The translations under genes and the position numbers were made by a program. A stretch of DNA of 9,732 nucleotides from positions 1 through 9,732 of the forward strand of contig CAJMOT010000092.1 in NCBI GenBank assembly GCA_905214995.1, given 5' to 3'. Source of the stretch: an uncultured bacterium (GTDB lineage Bacteria; Verrucomicrobiota; Verrucomicrobiia; Opitutales; Intestinicryptomonadaceae). The notes beneath the pieces are model-generated. The model searched no databases and was not told the origin of the DNA. It saw nothing but the letters and a program-made list of their open reading frames with translations. Below, piece after piece: positions 6,374-9,732 of the stretch (position 1 is the stretch's first letter; every line of letters starts with the position of its first letter).

Positions 6374-7870
6374 ATGCGCAAGTCGGTTTTTGCAATTATC
6401 GCGTTCGCCGCGGCGTTTTGCGCCGCAGCCCGCCCGCAAAAGAGCGGGTATTGGCTGGAAGTTCCGGATTTCCCCTACGCGCTCGCCGCCCCGCAGGACG
6501 CCGACATAAGGGAGGTGTCGCCCGAGCTCAGGAAGCAGTGGGCAGACCCCGTGTTGCAGGAGGAAATCGAGCTCGGAATAAAGGCAAACCGCATGGGCTC
6601 TTTTTACCTCGACTTCTGCGACTCCAAAGGGCGCCCGGCGAAAGTCGAAAACGTGTCTGTGACGCTGAAAAAACACGAGTTTCTCTTCGGAATGCAGGCT
6701 TTTTTGGCGGAAGGTTTCCATCATATAGAGAAAGACCCGAAGCTCGCCGCGCAGAAAAACGGAAAGTTTGAGGAGCTCTTCGCGAACCTTTTCAATTTTG
6801 CGACGGTTCCGTTCTATTGGGCGTCGTACGAGCCCGAGCCGGGCTTCTATCGCTTTTCGCGCGGGGACAACAGGCCCGACATCTACCGCCGCCCTCCGCC
6901 GGATGTCGTATTGGAGATGTGCGAACGCAACGACATAACTCCAAAGGGCCACTGCCTCTCATGGCACATAGCCTCCGCCACGGCCTCCCGCCCGAAGTGG
7001 GTGCCCGATAGCAAACTCGAATACGAAAAGTACATGTGCCGCTATATCGGCAAAGTCGCCGAGAGGTACGACGGCAGAATCGACTACTGGGACGTGACGA
7101 ACGAAAACACCGACAAACGCCACACAATATGGAGCCAGACTTCCCCTGATCCGCACGGATTCATGCCCGACGACTACGGATTTAAGGCGTTCAAGGAGGC
7201 CGAGCGCGTTTTCAGAACCTCCAACCGCTTCATTTCAAACTACACCACCCCCGTATGGCAGAGGGTCGCCGCGTACCGCGAATACTCGTCCGACTATCTC
7301 GCGATAGCGGATTTGATAAACAGGGGCGCGAAAGTCGACATAATCGGCTTGCAGCTCCACTTTTTCGGAAAGGAAGATTACCAGAACGCCTTGAAGGGGA
7401 TAGAGTGGGGGCCGGAATACCAGAGGGCGGTGCTCGACACTCTCGGCAGGTTCGGCAGGCCCATACACATAACGGAAATCACTTTCCCGTGCTTTGGCGA
7501 GGGCGAAGTCGGCGAGGCGAACCAGGCGTTTTTCGTCGAAAATTTCTACAAGCTCTGGTTCAGCCACAGGAATGTCGAGGCTATAACCTACTGGCACTTT
7601 GTGGACAAAACCGCCGGCGGGGAGGACAGGTTTATGAGCGGCTTTCTGCGCGCCGACATGAGCAAGAAGCCGTCGTATGTCGCGCTCGAAAATCTCCTGA
7701 AAAAATGGCGCACGGATTTGCATTACGATTCCGCCGAGGGGAAAATACATTTCCGCGCGTTCTACGGAAAGTATCTCGTCTCATACGAAAAAGACGGGAA
7801 GAGATACGAAAAGACCGTGAATCTCTCCGCCAAGGATTCCAACCGCTACAAGAAGATTTTTGTGGAATAG
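6374..7870 (+). CDS. Secreted GH10-family glycoside hydrolase (xylanase-like)
   Basis: The protein (498 residues from the chosen ATG) begins with a signal peptide (1-19, cut probably after AFCAAA). Residues about 65-110 look like the beta-domain that often precedes GH10 catalytic domains (VTLKKHEFLFGMQ). The GH10 barrel follows: FYWASYEPEPG (147-157), GHCLSWH (192-198), YWDVTNEN (238-245) with E244 as acid/base, GLQLHFF (325-331), and ITEIT (366-370) with E368 as nucleophile. TYWHFVDKTAGG (405-416) fills the place of the usual tryptophan motif after strand eight. A beta-rich tail of about 50 residues (446-498) ends the protein. GH10 enzymes cut beta-1,4-xylan and related chains; this one is divergent (DVTNE for DVVNE, TEI for TEL), so the substrate is uncertain. 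It lies 16 bases after the preceding gene and is probably cotranscribed with it. Confidence 0.82.
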   Translation: MRKSVFAIIAFAAAFCAAARPQKSGYWLEVPDFPYALAAPQDADIREVSPELRKQWADPVLQEEIELGIKANRMGSFYLDFCDSKGRPAKVENVSVTLKKHEFLFGMQAFLAEGFHHIEKDPKLAAQKNGKFEELFANLFNFATVPFYWASYEPEPGFYRFSRGDNRPDIYRRPPPDVVLEMCERNDITPKGHCLSWHIASATASRPKWVPDSKLEYEKYMCRYIGKVAERYDGRIDYWDVTNENTDKRHTIWSQTSPDPHGFMPDDYGFKAFKEAERVFRTSNRFISNYTTPVWQRVAAYREYSSDYLAIADLINRGAKVDIIGLQLHFFGKEDYQNALKGIEWGPEYQRAVLDTLGRFGRPIHITEITFPCFGEGEVGEANQAFFVENFYKLWFSHRNVEAITYWHFVDKTAGGEDRFMSGFLRADMSKKPSYVALENLLKKWRTDLHYDSAEGKIHFRAFYGKYLVSYEKDGKRYEKTVNLSAKDSNRYKKIFVE

Positions 7871-7895
7871 CCTGTTGCGGAATTTCGAGTGGCGC

Positions 7896-7930
7896 AAAAA
7901 AAAGCGGGCTCCCGAATGCCCGCTTTTTTT
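7896..7930. terminator. Bidirectional intrinsic terminator
   Basis: Eight A's (7896-7903), GCGGGC (7904-7909), an 8-base loop, GCCCGC (7918-7923) and seven T's (7924-7930) form a symmetrical A-stem-T structure. It sits between the converging GH10 and pfp genes, 25 bases past one stop and 20 past the other, so it can end transcription from both sides. Confidence 0.92.
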
Positions 7931-7950
7931 GCCGATCGGAGGAACCGGAA

Positions 7951-9150
7951 CTACGCCTGCCCGATGTCTTTGAGCAGCTTCTGGAACCAGTCGAATTTGA
8001 CGTTGAAGGGTTTGCCGCCCTTGATTCTTTCAAATTCTATGGCGCGCAGAACGTTTCCGGCGTCCTCGTCGTGGCCGATTACGCCGCCTTCGCGCTTCAT
8101 GGCGCATTCGACGGCGAGGTCGGTGCAGCTCTTGATGAGGCGCAGGTCGTCCGCGTTGGCGGCTGCCGCCCTCGCGAAATACCCGCTCTTTTGCACGAGC
8201 ACTTTTTCCGCGCCGAGCATTTCGGCAAACTGCTTGCCGAACCACTTGCCGGGGTTCACAGCGTCGAGCTTTACGTGCCCGAAGGCGTCGCGGGGAACTT
8301 CCTCGCCCTTTGCTTCCATCTCGGCGACGATGGTCTTTACGCCCGCGCCCTCGGAGATGAAGATGTTAACGCAGTCGTTTTCGTCCATGATTTTCTTCAG
8401 GCGCGCGGCTTCCTTGGCGATGTCAAGCTCCATCTCGGGAATGTAGACGGCGTGGACGTCGCGGCGCATTTTCGTGAGCCCGAGCCCGTCGGCGAATTCG
8501 CCCTGCGCGAGAAGCTTGCGGTACTCGGCGGCGGTCGCGGCGGTGAGCCACCCGCAGTTGCGCCCCATGACTTCGTGCACGATTAGCATGCGCGGGTTGG
8601 CGCCGTTTTCGGATACGACATTGCGGAAGAATTTCGCGCCCTCCTCGGCGGCGGTCCATGCGCCGAGGCTCTGGCGTATCGGATAGACGTCGTTGTCTAT
8701 GGTCTTGGGCAGCCCGATTACCGTGAGCTCGTAATTATTTTCTTTTAAAAATTTCGCAAGATCCGCGGCGGCGGTGTTGGTGTCGTCCCCGCCGATGGTG
8801 TGGAGGATGTCCACCTTGTCCTTTACGAGCTGGTCGGCGGCGACCTTCTGGGGGTCTTCTCCCTCTTTGACGAGGCCGCGCTTCACGCAGTCCTTGACGT
8901 TGGTGAGCTTCACGCGCGAGTTTCCTATTGGCGAGCCGCCGTACCTGTGCAGAATGTGCGCCTGGGCGCGCATTTTGCCGTCCACCTTTATGCTTTGCCC
9001 GAGCAGGAGCCCCTTGTATCCGCCGAGGTAGCAGATTATTTCAATGGAGGGGTCGATTTCGGTGTAGCGTTCGATGAGCCCGCCTATGGCGCTCGAGAGG
9101 CACGGGGCGAGCCCGCCCGCCGTGAGAATTCCGACTTTTTTGGGTTTCAT
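7951..9150 (-). CDS. pfp: Pyrophosphate--fructose-6-phosphate 1-phosphotransferase
   Basis: The product (399 residues) belongs to the PfkA superfamily and phosphorylates fructose 6-phosphate to fructose 1,6-bisphosphate in cytosolic glycolysis. The N-terminal phosphate-donor loop is GILTAGGLAPCLSSAI (7-22). GGDDTNT (120-126) has Asp at 123 where ATP enzymes usually have Gly, and PKTIDND (148-154) has Lys149 in place of the ATP-type Gly. Both changes are the known marks of pyrophosphate use, and the reaction is then reversible. MGRNCGWLT (195-203) and EGAG (267-270) supply sugar-phosphate contacts. The start has a good Shine-Dalgarno site, AAAGGA (9157-9162), six bases ahead. It converges on the GH10 gene with a shared terminator and diverges from hflX. 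Donor choice is predicted from the two residues, not shown. Confidence 0.88.
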   Translation of the reverse strand: MKPKKVGILTAGGLAPCLSSAIGGLIERYTEIDPSIEIICYLGGYKGLLLGQSIKVDGKMRAQAHILHRYGGSPIGNSRVKLTNVKDCVKRGLVKEGEDPQKVAADQLVKDKVDILHTIGGDDTNTAAADLAKFLKENNYELTVIGLPKTIDNDVYPIRQSLGAWTAAEEGAKFFRNVVSENGANPRMLIVHEVMGRNCGWLTAATAAEYRKLLAQGEFADGLGLTKMRRDVHAVYIPEMELDIAKEAARLKKIMDENDCVNIFISEGAGVKTIVAEMEAKGEEVPRDAFGHVKLDAVNPGKWFGKQFAEMLGAEKVLVQKSGYFARAAAANADDLRLIKSCTDLAVECAMKREGGVIGHDEDAGNVLRAIEFERIKGGKPFNVKFDWFQKLLKDIGQA

Positions 9151-9186
9151 TGCGTATCCTTTAAACGATTTGAAATTAAACTGCCG

Positions 9187-9215
9187 ACTTTATTTCCGCG
9201 CCGGATTTTGGGCAA
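9187..9215 (-). promoter_or_regulatory. Predicted pfp promoter
   Basis: On the minus strand a -35 box TTGCCC (9215-9210) and a -10 box TAAAGT (9192-9187) are separated by 17 bases. Each matches four of six consensus positions. The -10 box lies 36 bases before the pfp ATG, leaving room for the Shine-Dalgarno site. The near-palindrome at 9216-9226 abuts the -35 box on its upstream side. Confidence 0.35.
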
Positions 9216-9226
9216 GCAAATTTTGC
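9216..9226. promoter_or_regulatory. Near-palindrome, first of a pair (GCAAATTTTGC)
   Basis: The 11-base site is one base short of the perfect palindrome at 9273-9284. It directly adjoins the predicted pfp -35 box. Possible operator; function inferred from position and repetition only. Confidence 0.35.
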
Positions 9227-9272
9227 AGCGCAGTTTCCGCGCTTTTAACGCTTGCGCGCGCGGCGGAATTGC

Positions 9273-9284
9273 GCAAAATTTTGC
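9273..9284. promoter_or_regulatory. Perfect palindrome, second of a pair (GCAAAATTTTGC)
   Basis: A 12-base perfect palindrome lies 5 bases before the proposed hflX ATG, about 57 bases from its near-copy. If it binds a protein it could affect hflX translation start or transcription as well as pfp. Confidence 0.35.
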
Positions 9285-9288
9285 CCGT

Positions 9289-9732
9289 ATGCAGGGAGAT
9301 TGTCGGAATCCGGACGGCGGACGGGCAACGAGGGCGTTTTTGGTGGGGTTCGATTTTTCCGACGGCCGCGGAGCGGAGGCGGAAGCCCTGCTCGGCGAGC
9401 TCGCGGAGCTCGTTTCCAACCTCGGCATGGAGTCTGCGGGGTCGGTGGCGGCGAAGGTGCGCAATTACAACCCCGCGTTCGTGGCGGGCGCGGGCAAGTG
9501 CGCCGAGATAATCGCCGCGGCGGAGTCGGCCCGCGCCGAAGCGATAATTTTCGACGACGAGCTCACGCCCGCCCAGCAGCGCAACTGGGAGGAAAAGTCC
9601 GGAATGGAAATCGTCACGCGCCAGGAGGTCATACTCGACATTTTCGCCTCCCGCGCCCGCACGAAAGAGGCGAGGCTTCAGGTGGAGCTCGCAAAGCTGG
9701 AGTATTCGCTGCCGCGCCTCAGAAAGGCGTGG
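9289..9732 (+). CDS. hflX: GTPase HflX, N-terminal part (cut by window end)
   Basis: The visible 148 residues are the HflX N-terminal domain and the start of its linker helices. HflX is a ribosome-binding GTPase that splits or rescues stalled 70S and 50S particles, for example under heat stress. Family marks are RAFLVGFDF (15-23), PAFVAGAGKCAEI (62-74), IIFDDELTPAQQRNWE (86-101), ILDIFASRART (115-125) and RLQVELAKLEYSLPRL (129-144). The GTPase domain lies beyond the window. The ATG at 9289 fits the family's N-terminus, but it has no Shine-Dalgarno site and the frame stays open through the spacer upstream, so the start is uncertain; TTG codons at 9208 and 9223 are alternatives. It diverges from pfp. 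Confidence 0.88.
   Translation, partial: MQGDCRNPDGGRATRAFLVGFDFSDGRGAEAEALLGELAELVSNLGMESAGSVAAKVRNYNPAFVAGAGKCAEIIAAAESARAEAIIFDDELTPAQQRNWEEKSGMEIVTRQEVILDIFASRARTKEARLQVELAKLEYSLPRLRKAW

Noticed and set aside
5557..6381. 274-residue minus-strand open frame opposite the first glycosidase gene
   Set aside because: Antisense to a gene with signal peptide and family motifs; no motif of its own.
7255..8586. 443-residue plus-strand open frame spanning the end of the GH10 gene and much of pfp
   Set aside because: It crosses two real genes out of frame and runs through the bidirectional terminator; its translation shows no domain.
9074..9511. 145-residue plus-strand open frame over the pfp start and hflX
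   Set aside because: It is in a different frame from the clear HflX homology and begins antisense within pfp.
1..9732. Mobile element, CRISPR array, toxin-antitoxin or defence system
   Set aside because: No transposase, integrase, regularly spaced repeats, small paired genes or nuclease-type motifs are visible; the genes are metabolic or housekeeping apart from the glycosidase pair.

Overview
The window is ordinary chromosomal DNA from a GC-rich bacterium. I see no rRNA or tRNA genes, CRISPR array, transposase or phage gene. Several genes are of the kind found in Bacteroidota, Verrucomicrobiota and other PVC-group bacteria: the succinate dehydrogenase is the C-A-B 'type B' form with a single five-helix anchor, the phosphofructokinase has pyrophosphate-type active-site residues, and two secreted glycosidase-like proteins sit side by side. 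Shine-Dalgarno sites are weak or missing before several starts. A Verrucomicrobiota host (Opitutae-like) is my best guess, but it is an inference from gene style only.

Layout from left to right. Positions 1-292 hold no convincing gene but are rich in inverted repeats; one hairpin with a UUCG loop may terminate fabG. fabG (minus strand, 293-1039) is a complete 3-oxoacyl-ACP reductase. It diverges from the operon sdhC-sdhA-sdhB (1228-4803), which encodes a complete membrane succinate:quinone oxidoreductase or fumarate reductase and ends in a strong intrinsic terminator (4823-4852).

A possible sigma70-type promoter (4889-4917) then precedes two plus-strand genes 16 bases apart. The first is a secreted TIM-barrel protein resembling the DUF4832-type glycosidase-like proteins (4942-6357). 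The second is a secreted GH10-family enzyme (6374-7870). Together they look like a small glycan-degrading operon. A bidirectional terminator (7896-7930) separates them from the converging gene pfp (minus strand, 7951-9150), a probable PPi-dependent phosphofructokinase. The divergent spacer after pfp carries two near-identical AT-centred palindromes and leads to the N-terminal third or so of hflX, a ribosome-associated GTPase cut by the window edge (9289 onward).

Read together, the genes cover central metabolism (glycolysis, succinate/fumarate respiration, fatty-acid synthesis), with a two-gene secreted carbohydrate-degrading insert between them. I found no clear evidence of a previously undescribed system. 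The items most worth following up are the glycosidase pair, the structured 5' noncoding segment, the cysteine-containing tail of SdhC and the paired palindromes before pfp/hflX.
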